Source of the DNA: Diplonema japonicum
Lineage: Eukaryota > Euglenozoa > Diplonemea > Diplonemida > Diplonemidae
Assembly: GCA_964019335.1 (NCBI GenBank)
Contig: OZ025689.1
Location: 372,001-436,000 of the forward strand
Direction of reading: 5' to 3'
Length of the DNA stretch: 64,000 bases
Below, piece by piece: positions 51,548 through 62,709 of this stretch. The position numbers and the translations under genes are program-made. The notes beneath the pieces were generated by a model. That model was not told the origin of the DNA, did no database searches, and saw only the letters and a program-made list of their open reading frames with translations. Each line of letters starts with the position of its first letter. The stretch's first letter is position 1.

Positions 51548-54500
51548 TCAGAGGGAAGGAACGGGGAGTCTGAAATAGTCCGCAAGGAGCTTTGGGGTCA
51601 TGATGCTGACCTTACCGCTACCATCTCCACCTGCGGCCTTGGAAAGAGTCTGTTTTTTTTTTTTTTTTTTTTTGTGCGGGCGATTTTAATTTTACACACC
51701 TCCTCAATCGTATTCTGTATATAAAACCTATACGCCACGACAGGCTTCGTCTGGCTGATTCGGTGGCACCGTCCAATGGCCTGCAGCTCAAGAGCAGGGT
51801 TCAAACAAGGTTCCATGAGAAATACATGATTGGCAGATGTCAGATTCAAACCACAGCTCCCGCTTCGCACCGTGAGGATGAATGCGATGGACGTCTCGTC
51901 GCTAGCGAACTCGCCTGTTGCACGCAGCCTCTGCTGCTGCGTCATCGCCCCAGCGATCTTCTGCGATTTGTACCCCGCCTTCTGGATAGCGGTCTCGATC
52001 ACATGTATGGACTGCTCGAACTGTGCAAATATCACGAATTTTGCAGCAGGGTCCTCCTCTCGAACTTCTTTAATCTTGCTGATCATTGCTTTGATCTTCG
52101 ATCCCTCCTTCGCTTTTAGAAATTTGAAAATATCCTCCGGTTTCCCCTTCGCCCCAGGGTCCTTCGTATTCACCGGTGTCGTTGGTTTAACGGGTTCAGG
52201 TGCCGCCGCTACCGAAGAGTCAGGTTCTACAATAGTCAGTTTTGTCTCGTTCACCAACACTGTCCTGCACATGGGGCATCTGTGCCCTGATGTTGCAATG
52301 GGCACGATGCACCCTATGCAGAACACGTGCCCGCATGGTGTGATGGCGATGTTCTCGCCCGACTGTTCAAAACAAATGGGGCACTCGAACTCTGTCGACG
52401 GCTTCGTGATGATGCTTCTCACGTCTTCTGCAAGCCCCGACGGCAGGCGTTTCAAAACAGTGTCACAAACGTGCTTAATGCTCACCACTGGGAGGTTGGA
52501 GCCTGTGTTGTTTGCATGCGCGGTCCATGACCCACCGGGGCCTCGTCCGACAATCGCTACAGGATCGTACCCTGTGGTGAATGGGTCCACCACGTTGAGG
52601 AAGTGGGATGCGAGCTGTCGTAGCTTTGTTGCGACGGTGTTCCATTTCGTCCACCACCCCTTGCTCCCTTGGAACCCTCCGAGCTCCGTCACCAATGCCG
52701 TGCGTGCTGCGTTGTACACTGCCATCTCTTGTGCGGTGTAGCTGATCTCCACAGACACCTCCGTCTTCGGGGGTATGTCGAGGTACGGTGTTCCGTTCGT
52801 ATATGTCTGCAGCACGCCATGCCGCAGCGAAACGCTTTTGAACCATTTGCATAGATTCTCGTGCGTCCTGTGCGTGTGGGCATTGGTTAGGGGAGGATTG
52901 TACATACACAGTCAGCATCGCGTCGCTGTTGCGGATCCCATACATAGCCCTCGCCAACCCGATCACGTTGGAGTGATTGGCCTGCACAGGCGTTCCAGTC
53001 AGAAGCCACCTGTTCGTGGCACGGAGGTTGGCGGTCACCTTAGCTTGGTTGGTACCTTCGTTGGAAACGAAGTGGATTTCATCAAACAAAATCTGTTATT
53101 TTTTATTTATTTATTTTTTTTTGTTGAAGTTGTGCATACTCTGTGCCACCAGATGTTCAAGAGAGGGCAGGTGCCGTCGGGTTCGAAGCCCTTTTGCACT
53201 CCAAGCATGTCCTTTTTTTTAATTTATTTTTTTATATAACTCGAGCCGGGTTTTCAAGGGTGGGAGTGAAAAATAAGATTTTACTTTATGTCACTCCCAG
53301 CTTTATTTTCACTCCCAGTTTACCTTGAATTAGGCCCAGGAGTGAAATAATGCTCGAGCGTGAAATAATGTAACATTATTTCACTCCTGGGCCTAATTTC
53401 ACCTATTCCACCTAGGTTTAGGGCAAGTTACAGCAAGATCAACGCCATCATCCAACGAAACTTCGGTAAAAAATGCAGAGCTTTCCCAGGGTTGCACTTC
53501 TTTTGAAGAAGGCCATGAGGTGAAAAAAGCTTCGGTGTTTAGTCAGGAACACATGAAAGAGTATCTGGCAATGAAATTCAGCAACAACATAGTGCGTCAG
53601 GCATATGCTGCTTGCATGTTTGGACAAAAGAGTCGCACAAACTGAAATTTAGCGACGTTGTATCTCCCACACCCTGTAACCCAATCCCACTTTTCACTTG
53701 TTGTAACCCTGTAACCTCCCACCCTTTCAAACCCGGCTCTTGTTAAATAAAACAACGTATTAGTGAAAATAAGAGCATTATTCCACTTGTGGTGGCAGGT
53801 TTAACTCGTAGCTTTTTACTTCACTCGCTGCGCTCGTGAAGATCCCTACTCGTTAAACCCCCTGCCACCACGCGTGAAATAATGCTATCTTATTTTCACT
53901 TAATAAATAGCTAATTTTTTTCTTTCAACGTCATACGTAGTTCGTGACAACGAAGTCCACCTCATCGACGGGCATGTCGCTCCTCTTCGCTGCAGGGATC
54001 CCGCTGTGGTAGTCGACGACAGAGACGCCGGAGCCGACCTTGTCTCGGAGCTCCTTCGACCACTGCCCCCACAGCGTGGCCTTTGTGATGATCAGCGTGC
54101 CACCCATGAGCATCCCGCCCATCCTTTTTTTCACGTGTTTCTTCGGGGCCTTCGGCGTGCCCCCGGTAAAGGATTCACCTCGTTTCCTCTTCGACCCCAG
54201 GATGCCTTGGTCGTAGGTGGGGATGACGCAATCGTCGCCTCGAGCACGCGGGCCGTTCACCATGCACACTGCAAGGGACATGACTGTCTTCCCCATACCC
54301 ATCTCCGAGGCAAGCAGCCCACCGTTGACGCTGAATGGCGTCTCACGGAAGTCGCCATACACGTCACTGTAGTAGTACTGCCCCTCTTCGGGCTTGGCAA
54401 AGGACACTGCGTTGTATTTGATCAGAGGGGACCCTCCGTGCTCCCTGTCGATCATCCAGTCTATGGCATGTGCCTGATACGGACGTGGAGTCACCGTCAG

Positions 54501-57284
54501 GTTGTAAGTGTACTTCGCCTCGTAGTCAAATGGTACCTGTGCCGTAGCGAGGCACGTTGTGCTCTCGATCGATCTTGCCACACCCGGCTCGCTAGGCTGA
54601 TCATACTGCATGAACAAGTTGCGCTTCCTATCGGGTGCCCACAACATGAGCTCCTCTCGTTGCACGCTTCTCTTGTTGAAATCGGTGTGCTGCGTGTTGC
54701 ACTTCATACACTCCAAGGCGGTGATCCCACCGACCCTGCAGTGCTCTTTTGTTCTCTCCACGAACTTGTGCATGCTCTGGTGCCGATAAGTAAACTGCGC
54801 TCTCGGTTTCTGAAACCTCGTGGTAGTTTGAACCTGCCCGTCGTTGGTTCTTCTGGTAACTTGCTTCGCGACTGCTTGTTGAGCGCCATGAGCGCTCTTG
54901 GGTGAGTTGCATACCCCGCACGCGCCCTCCAGTTTCGTGTACATGCTGAGGTGGTCGATCCCGCACATCGGATGGCAGACTTGCGGTAAGGAGCATGTGG
55001 AGCAGGGCCTTGCGAAGAGGGTTTGCAAATCGGTAGGCATGCTGTCGCTCATGAGAGGTGTGTACTCATGAACACCGATAGATGAGAACCTGGGGCACAT
55101 GACCTCATTCGCAATCTTCATGAAATTGCACCCCATCACTGTGGACATCAAGTGCCGCCCGACGAGGTTGCCTGAAACGTAGAATCGTTGCGGTGTGAAC
55201 AGCTTCTGCGTTGCGTAGATCTCGACGATGGGGAGGTCCATCCGGGTGGGCATCGCTGTGAGGGCAGGGAAGTTGTTGAGCAGGAATCTTAACAGCTCCG
55301 GTTTGTTGTCGAAATACTTCTGCCGGATCTTCTCTTCCGTCATGCGGTTCTTACCGCTCCACTTCATGTGGGTGTATCGCTCTGCAAGGTTCGCATCGAG
55401 GAGCATTTTAGTGAGCCTGCCATCACGGAGATCGCCGTTGGCGTTCTGGTCGATCCCGAACCTGGCGACAAGCTCCATGAAGCTGAGTCCTTCCAAAGCA
55501 TCGTAAGGCGTGGTGATCATCTCCCTCGGGGTGGTGGTGCTGTTGAAGTTGAAGGAAATCATGTCCATTGAAATCAAGCTAGCAAGCGGCGCGAACCTAC
55601 GGAAGGCGTTTGTATGATTCTCGAGTCCCCAATGAAGCAAGTTTAAACCGGTAATCCCGCTCGGCCGCCGCTTGTCGTCAAACGCCTTGTGCAGCGTTGC
55701 GCTCTGTATCCTGCACAGTAGCTTCGGGTACACGTCTCTCACCTCCTGCTTCTGCATCTTTACCTTAATAGGGTACCCTCTCGGGTGAACGGGCACGTTG
55801 TTGATCCACTGTGCCTCACCGTCACGGAAATCAGGCTGCAGCACAGCAGCGTCCATAAGAAGCTTGGACGGCACGTTCTCCAGAATGGACAGCGGGTACG
55901 TGCACACAGTCATTTGGTTCCAGATGTGCACCAGCATCGTTGCCTTGAATCGGTGGTCCACGTGAAATATAATCACTTCCGGATTTTTCTCCATCTGAAG
56001 TGCCTCGTAAGGAGCAGGCCCCCCGGGGATACCCTTTATCTTAGCTGCGGGCTTCATTTTCAGTTTCAGGAACGAGCTTTCCTCGACCTTCTCAATGTTC
56101 TTTGGGAAAAGGGCCACGTTGTCTCTGTAAGGATGCGTTTTGCTCGTGGTGGGGATGCAGCCCGATCCATACTGGCCCGGTTTTGTGGTTGTGGCTGTCA
56201 TGACACCCCTATCGCCGACCGCGAAAGTCCAAGAGCCGGAGGAGAAGCAGGTTGTCACTTTGAAGCAGTCACCCGGCTGCAGGTGAGGCAGGAGCTGAAA
56301 CGCTGAAACGTCGGCCACCTTCGCAGGTTCCTTCTGAGAGAACTTCACGACAGCTTCTGTCTCGCTCAGCATGACCAGAATGGTGCCGTACATGTTATTG
56401 TGAGTCACAAGACGGCCCTTTTGATGCCCTTCGGGACTGGATACATTACAGCTTCGAAGGTTACGGACAAGGGTCGAACCGTCGCTGGCTTTTTTAGACA
56501 GCCAACCGTGGGTGGGGCTGTTGATGAAGTAGCGGTTGCCTGCCTTTTGGATGACCTTGACGATGGTGCCGCGTGGGAGGTCGCAGACGACCACGGAGTT
56601 CAGATTTTGCTGCTTGCGGACCTTAGCGGAGTCAGCGATAACTACATACTTGCCCCGTCCAGGGTCGAGGTCGATGACGATTTCCTCGTTTGAGTCGAAA
56701 GAGGTATCGAATTCCTCGTCTTCACCATCACCATAACCATCATCATAATCATCGCCATAATCTTCTCTGTAATCGTCAGCGTATTCGCCATATCCATCAT
56801 ATTCCCCGCCGTCCCCGCCGTAGCTGCTAAACACATCGCTGCCGGGCAGCGGAAAATCGGGGAAAGTATCGCGCCTGGTTCGGGCACGAGCTCGGGCTGG
56901 AGCTGGGGGTGGGGCCGCGGCCGGAGTCGGTGTTGGGGTGGCGACGGGCAGGGGTACAGGCATTGCTGCTGCCGCAGCCATCGTGAACAGAGAATCTCCT
57001 GCAACTGCAACATCGCCCTTCGCGTCGATCAACGCATGCAAAACCTTCTTCAGGCACGACACAATTTCAAAATTCGCTGACGGGCATGTGTGCGCACATG
57101 CTGTTATGTTTAAAACATCTGCTCTGCATTTTGTACAGCACACGACACCACCGCCGTAGACCAACGGCAGTAATGACTTCACCCTTTGCGTTACAACAGC
57201 ACCCCCCTTTGACCTTACCAATTTCGTCGCTGCTGTCTTCTGCCCATCGTTAAACATGCGCATCCATGTCTCTTCGTTCGTCAT
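51548..57284 (-). CDS. RAD5/HLTF-like SNF2 ATPase with RING finger
   Basis: Five exons: 57284-53937, 53211-53140, 53092-52908, 52867-51700 and 51649-51548, encoding 1,624 residues. Introns are 725, 47, 40 and 50 nt. All junctions keep frame and rebuild SNF2 motifs: GLLASEMGMGKT (near residue 990), VVTNY joined to DMLG, ILFDEIHFVSNE, WLLTGTPVQ, then a C3HC4 RING (CPICFEQSGENI ... CGHVFCIGC ... CPMC, about 1360-1400) between the two helicase halves, and GLNLTSANHVFLMEP plus QAIGRCHRISQT. The RING insertion is the hallmark of RAD5/HLTF/SHPRH ubiquitin ligases that extend PCNA ubiquitin and help tolerate replication damage. The long N-terminus lacks a clear HIRAN domain; it has Cys-pairs, an acidic Tyr/Gly/Asp stretch (about 155-200) and an SH3b-like region (about 220-290). 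Intron 1 contains an inverted-repeat element. Confidence 0.9.
53243..53739. mobile_element. 497-bp TIR element inserted in an intron of the RAD5-like gene
   Basis: The ends are 24-bp terminal inverted repeats (53243-53266 and 53716-53739) matching at 22 of 24 positions, both starting GAGCCGGGTTT. Inside is a perfect 25-bp palindrome arm pair at 53328-53352 and 53374-53398 around a 21-bp loop, built on the box GTGAAATAATG. A plus-strand open frame (53418-53645, 75 codons, ending GQKSRTN) matches no transposase I know. No clear target-site duplication was found, so the exact ends are open. It is best described as a non-autonomous DNA transposon (MITE-like) or a degenerate copy. Confidence 0.6.
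53758..53904. repeat. Long imperfect hairpin (about 50-nt arms) next to the TIR element
   Basis: The left arm, about 53762-53811, and the right arm, about 53846-53900, are near-complementary over about 50 nt. Shared blocks are AGTGAAAATAAGA, GCATTATT, GTGGTGGCAGG and TTTAAC, with small gaps. The loop contains a further small hairpin with ends CTTCAC and GTGAAG. The outer box resembles the GTGAAATAATG box inside the neighbouring element, so both may belong to one mobile-element family. Confidence 0.75.
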
Positions 57285-57519
57285 TTTCTTTTTTTCTTCC
57301 TTCTCTTTTTTTTTCCCCCCCCCGCCCCGCCTCCCCCTTTTTTTTTTCTTTTTTTTTTCTCCCCTTATCCGGAGGACAGGGAGAAACACCGTAAAAAAAA
57401 AAAAAAAAAAGATAAATCCAGCAAATCTAAAGCGAACCTATAACAGAATGAAAAAAAAAGAGAAGAAAAAAAAGGGGAAATTTCTAGTCGGTAAAATAAA
57501 ATCGTCTATTGATACATCT

Positions 57520-57520
<1 letters not shown>

Positions 57521-57551
<31 letters not shown>
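57521..57551. repeat. Poly(T) tract, 31 bp
   Basis: Sits just beyond the stop codon of the SET-like gene; it is A31 on the sense strand, starting about 8 nt after the stop. Confidence 0.85.
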
Positions 57552-57556
<5 letters not shown>

Positions 57557-57559
57557 CAC

Positions 57560-59106
57560 TCATACCAGATATGTAAACATGACACCACAGTCACCACTAT
57601 GGGTGACGGGAACCGCATGGGTGATACCTTCAGTCCATGTCACCACACGGCCTGGTTTAAAGGGGATGGCGTGCGTGTCATCCTGTTTTTTTTTTTTTAA
57701 ACTTGTGCCGAGCATCCCACACAAACCTTGAGCTTTAACGAACCGTTCCCCGTGACCATGATCGCTGTCGGAACACCGACACCTTGCGCGAGGCCTGTTT
57801 GCATAGCAAGGGGAAGAAGCTCCTCGCCAGGCGTCAGCCGTAAGAACATTCCCTGCGAGGCAACACCCGAGAGAGACAGTGTCTTGTCCTTACTCACAAC
57901 GGTCTTGGGGAGGAATTTTGCAGCACGTGTGAAGAGGATGCGGATTACAGATGCAAACACATCACCCGTGATCATCCTGCTATGTGATTCAAAACCAATA
58001 TGGAACGGCATCGGCTTAGGGACACCTTCATGGTCAAAAACAGAGAGCAGGTTCGACGCCTCGTCAGTGTTGAAAATATAATCAAAGTACGTCACGTCCG
58101 CAGACACAGCTTCCCGCCAAACCTCTTGAGTAACGTCGCGTGAGGGGATGGCAAGAGAGGCTCTAGGCGGCTGTCTGGGCGCAACGCGTGGATGTTCTGT
58201 TTCTGCTAGCTTCTTCAGGATGTCTGGTGCGTCTTGATGTGCGGCCTTGTGCAGTGCAGCGTCTTTCAATTTCTTTTTATCCTGGAGTACAACCAACGGG
58301 TTCGAGTCTTCACGTGCGTCGGAAAATATTTTCACCAATGGTATGCTGATGATGTCTCCAAACTTAATCTCCCGTTTCGCCCTTAACACCAGCTTCCCTT
58401 CATCCGTGAAGACGTAATCGGCATTTGGAGTCGGTACCTCTTGCGCTGCAATACTCTTCTTCGATCTCGGCCGTGCTCCTACCGATTGCAGTTTAGGTTT
58501 CGCAGCTGCCATTCGCTTCGCGGCTGATGTGTACTTAAAGATACCCTTTCCTGATGGGAGATCAAGGCTGCCCTTTTCGGCTATGACGCATAAACGGGAG
58601 ATTTGAGGTATGTCTTTGAAAGCTGTCTCGTGGATTGTTTTTGTAAAGCCTCTTTGCGTGAGGACGCAGAAGCTCGTCATGAGTTTCAATTTTTCCTCGT
58701 CCATTGTGGTGTCGCGTATCTGCCAAGGCATGTTCCATATGGTGTCGGTGTCGCCTTTGCGGGACCTCGTTGCGCAGTACCGTTGGACGTAAGGGAGCGT
58801 GCTGTCGCAGAACACACCCACAGTCTTCATGGCAGCTGCCATTTTCTTGATCGCGACGCACCTCTGTACAAGTATTTTGTCGCTGTCGCTGCCTTGCTGC
58901 GCAATGTCGATGTCCTTTCCCCACGCCAGCAGCGGGTTTTCTGCTAGAATTACGTCCCCCGCGGGTATCCTCTCCACGGCAACCAAGTCCACCGTTTTCA
59001 CACCCCCCACCTCTGTCTTGCCCACCCTCACCACTGCCCGAGGCGCTTTTGTCACGCCGTCCTCCTCAAAATACCCATATGGAGCTTCAATCTCCGTTCT
59101 CGTCAT
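57560..59106 (-). CDS. SET-like protein with degenerate 2OG-oxygenase-like C-terminus
   Basis: Two exons: 59106-57727 and 57682-57560, with a 44-nt intron (donor GTTTGT, acceptor A-run plus CAG), giving 500 residues. The N-terminal half resembles a SMYD-type split SET domain: VAVERIPAGDVILAENPLLA and, after a long insert, PNADYVFTDEGKLVLRAKRE then IKFGDIISIPLV, as in the SET tail NHSCxPN ... AxxxIxxGEEI; the NHSC part and MYND finger are not seen. An ankyrin-like helix pair (DAALHKAAHQDAPDILKKLA) follows. The C-terminus (SLKLKDDTHAIPFKPGRVVT, then WTEGITHAVPVTHSGD) has the layout of the last strands of a double-stranded beta-helix 2OG-Fe(II) oxygenase; the distal His is present but the HxD pair is not (LLPLAMQTGL) and the usual Arg is absent. 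Enzyme activity is doubtful for the oxygenase part. Confidence 0.6.
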
Positions 59107-59385
59107 TTCCTTTCCTGTTTTCTTTTGTTTTTTTTCTTACCAAAAACGGTTATAAAATGGGGAATAGAAATAACTACAATAATTTTTCTGATAAGGAAAA
59201 AAAAGAAGGGGGGGGAGGTACGGGAAATAAAAAAAGAGGGAGAAAGAGAAGGGGAGAAAAAAAATCGTTCGGGGGAGGGGGGATATGAGTAAAAAAAAAA
59301 AGAAACACAACACTGGAAAAGGGAAGAAAAAAAAAAAAAAAAGAAAGAAACACTGTTCTTTGTAATTCAGTAGCGAGCACGCTAC

Positions 59386-62300
59386 TCAGAAGAGCACCTC
59401 CTGGGTGCCCTCGGCGTCGTTTCCGAAGAGCTCGTTGAGGTCGTCGGGGTCTTGTGCTTTCACAGGTTCATCGTGTTTCTCGAGCTGAGAGGCCTCCTGT
59501 GCCTGTTCCTTCGCACGCCTGTTCGCAAGAACATGCACATCGTGAAGCGTCTTCCCGAATGCACCATGGAATTTAACATCGCAGACCTTATAGTCTGTCG
59601 AGGACAGCTTGGCCCCCTCGACGGTTCTTAAGAAGATGAGCTGCAGCTTCTCATTGACAAGCTCGTGGTACTTCAGAATGATATCCAGTGCAGTGAAGGG
59701 GTCCCTACTGCTCTGCGTGACTTGCAGAAGTCGGAAGATGATGCCAGTGTCCGGTTGCTGTGGGAGGGTTCTTTTTTGTGCTTCAAATGCTCATACCAGC
59801 CCTTCCCTCTCCATGATGTTCCAGAATGTTGGTAGCTCGCTCACGGAAGACATGCACCTTGCCAGGTACAGCATCGTCACCTTGTCGATGGCGACGCTGA
59901 GGTCACGCATCTCCTGTAGCAGGTCGAGGGCCTCCTTGGTGTTTTTTTCCGCTGCTGCCACGTACAGCATCTTGTGGAATACGTGCTGGGAGTTCACCAC
60001 TGGTACCTTTTGCCTGTGCAGCTTGTGCAGCTCCTGTGATTAATTGTTATGTGCAGTTGAACCAGGGCATACCCTCTGCTCGTTGATTATCTCCCTTGCC
60101 AGCGCCATCCTCGTCACACCGTCGTCTTCTATCTCGCTGTGCGCACATGCGACAAGCGACAGTGCGATTGCCGTGTCGGAGACCCTCACGTTCGCGTCTT
60201 CGAACATTGTGTTCAGAACATGTTTAGCGTTGATAACACTTCCCTGTGGGTGGCGTGTGTGGCGTTGCGTTGCGTATCATACCTGAAGGGCGCATGTACT
60301 GATGCAGTTGTGGTAAGCGGTGAGATCGAGTCTGCAGCCTTCCGTCTGCATCACCTCATCTAGCAGCGACATGGCATCATCCATATTCTGCCTCGTGTAG
60401 TGCATCTTCATGAGCGAGGTCACGATGTCCGACCTGTCGTAGATGTTCTCTGTGTCGTCTTCCTTGAGCATCTTGTAGACTTCCTCTGCCCTTTTGTAGT
60501 CCCCTGCCCTTGTGCAGAGGCCCAGTAGTGCTGTGTACACCTTGATGCCAGGGTGGAGGGACAGCTCTTTTAGCACATTGACGAGCTTGAAGCCCATGTC
60601 GACCTCGACGGGTCTGGGCTGCTTGGTGGTGATCACCTTGGTGGGGAGGTCGTCCAACCAGTCCATCTCCTCCTCGCCTGGGGTGATGTTCCGCATGTAC
60701 GCGACGGTTTCGATTTTCATCCCCGTGTTGGACAGGGCCCTGATCGCCTGCGCGCAGAACTCTGGCGAGAAGACCACCTCCTTGCTGTCCTGGCTTGCGT
60801 CAAAGAGCTCGTTGAAAACGCCCTCCACCATGTCGACGGCGCCCCTCCCTGCCCACGCCCGTGCGACGTAGTAAAATGAGAACTGGTCGGGCTCCAAGCC
60901 TGGTGTCTTCTTCAGGATGTCGTAGATGCGCGACACTTCTTCAAAGTCGCCAGCAGCAGTGTAAACGGCCATCAGCTGGTTGTAAGTCTGGGTGGTGGGC
61001 TGCAGGTTGAAGTTCTTCATAGAGTCGAAGATGCCTTGCGCTACAGTGCAGTTCTTCTTAGTCGTTTTGTTGTTTTTCAAGTGGGAAAAGAACAAGGGCA
61101 TGTCGTCTTGCCCGCCCTCGGACCACTTGTAGAAGGTGCCGTACGATGTGGCATCCTTGTCCCTTGCGCAGGCGTGCAGCACCTTGTGCACCACTGGCAG
61201 GCTCACCTTGCCCGCCTCCAAGTTCTCCATGACGCTTAGCACCTCTTGGAACTCTCCGCAGTCTGCAAGGACAGCCAGGTACTTGTCCAGCGCGTCGTCC
61301 AGGTTGATCTTCTCATTACTGGACGCCGCCAGAGCTTTAAAGTCCATGAAGATCTCCTTCAGCACCTCCAGGTTTTCCTTTGCGTACGGGCCCGAACAGA
61401 GCGCCTTGATGACCTTGCTGTCCTTGACCTCCCGCTTGATCTGCTCGTACAGATCCTTCGCCTTGGCGTAGTCATTCGCCAGCACGAACAGCTTGATCTG
61501 CATGATGAACAGGTCCACCTTGTCGCTCGACGAGGAGATCACACCCTTCTCAAGCATGGTGTCCATCATCTCCCTCGACTTGCTGAGGAACGACACGACC
61601 TTGGTCCTCGCCGCGGCTTCCATCACATTGATGCACGCGGACTTTGTTTGCGAGGTCCGCAGCGCGGCTTCGTTGCCTTGCGTCTGCGCGAGGAGCGCGT
61701 TCCAAATATCAAAAGCGCCTTGCATGTCGCTGTTGGAAGCATAGGCTCGCATCAAGAGAGAGGACACAGTCACAGAGTGGATGTTCCGGTTGTTGAAGAA
61801 GTCATACCATTGGCGAAGGAGGTCGAGAAGGTCGGGTGACCGGGATCTGCTGCATGCCCAGAAGACACGCTCTGCGAGAACAACGGATAGGTAGAGGTGG
61901 CTGCCGTTACGGTCCGCAACTCTGGCGGGAAGCTGCTGCGGAGTGGCGCCTTCAACGACACAAAGCGAGCGGAGTAGTGAGATGAGCCGTGTGGCGTAGC
62001 CGGAATGCTGTGCATCAACAATCCCAAAGCACACGCTTTGTATGATGTCCACCTTACCAGCATAGGAGAAGTCGTTGTTGCTGATCAGCTTTTCGCACGC
62101 GCCGAAGAAGTTCTCTGTGTTCTTCGCTTTATGCGCGCGTAGCGACACACTGAACATCAAGGCGTACGTTTGATGGTTTGGCTTGATACCCATTTCCTTG
62201 AATTTCGAGTAAACAGAGTAAATAGCTTGGATGTCGACCTTTTCCTGGTACATTACAGTGAGCAGGGTGTTTGAAGCACTGGCGCCTACTATGAAAGGGC

Positions 62301-62709
62301 GGTTTTTTTCTTGGAACATTTTTATGGTCTGGACGATGATTTTTGCGGGGGCTTCGATAATGTGGTGGCGTTTCATTGCTTGGTACAAGGACATCAGGAA
62401 GGTCGCGCACCATTTGTCTGAGAGTTTCGAACCTTCGGACTTTGACACTACGAGGCGGACGAAATTACCGGGTGATTCTAGTTGTTTGGCGGTGTCGCTG
62501 CATTGGAACAAACTCTGAACGTGGATTTCTTCAAGTTTTTTTGCGGAGAGAAATTCATGTGTCTGTGCCCCGCTGCTTCCGCCGGCAATACCCTCTGGCG
62601 ACATCATGTTTAGTCTTTCCTGCGCCATAGCAGTATGCTCCTCGTTCCTCATCCTATTGCTGACCCATCTTGCACCTTTCCGTAACGCGTGCTTACGTAT
62701 TATCAGCAT
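59386..62709 (-). CDS. Pentatricopeptide-repeat protein, probably mitochondrial
   Basis: Four exons: 62709-60283, 60243-60073, 60033-59797 and 59757-59386, joined across three 39-nt introns (donors GTATGA, GTATGC, GTATGA) to give 1,068 residues. The N-terminus MLIIRKHALRKGARWVSNRM is basic and amphipathic, like a mitochondrial presequence. At least six PPR-type helix pairs can be picked out, for example IKPNHQTYALMFSVSLRAH, LQPTTQTYNQLMAVYTAAGD and HPGIKVYTALLGLCTRAGDY. PPR proteins bind organellar RNA to stabilise, process or help translate it. No editing (E/DYW) or SMR domain is present. The C-terminal 60 residues are acidic and Gln/Glu-rich (DPDDLNELFGND). The equal size of the three introns and matching acceptors (CCACAG, ATCACAG, CCACAG) make the model firm. 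Confidence 0.9.

Noticed and set aside
57560-57682. A GDCG motif in the last exon of the SET-like gene resembles the catalytic Cys motif of RNA-virus 3C-like proteases.
   Set aside because: It is only 40 residues, there is no matching His or acidic residue upstream, the exon joins the SET-like frame cleanly, and the surrounding pattern fits the end of an oxygenase-like beta-helix better.
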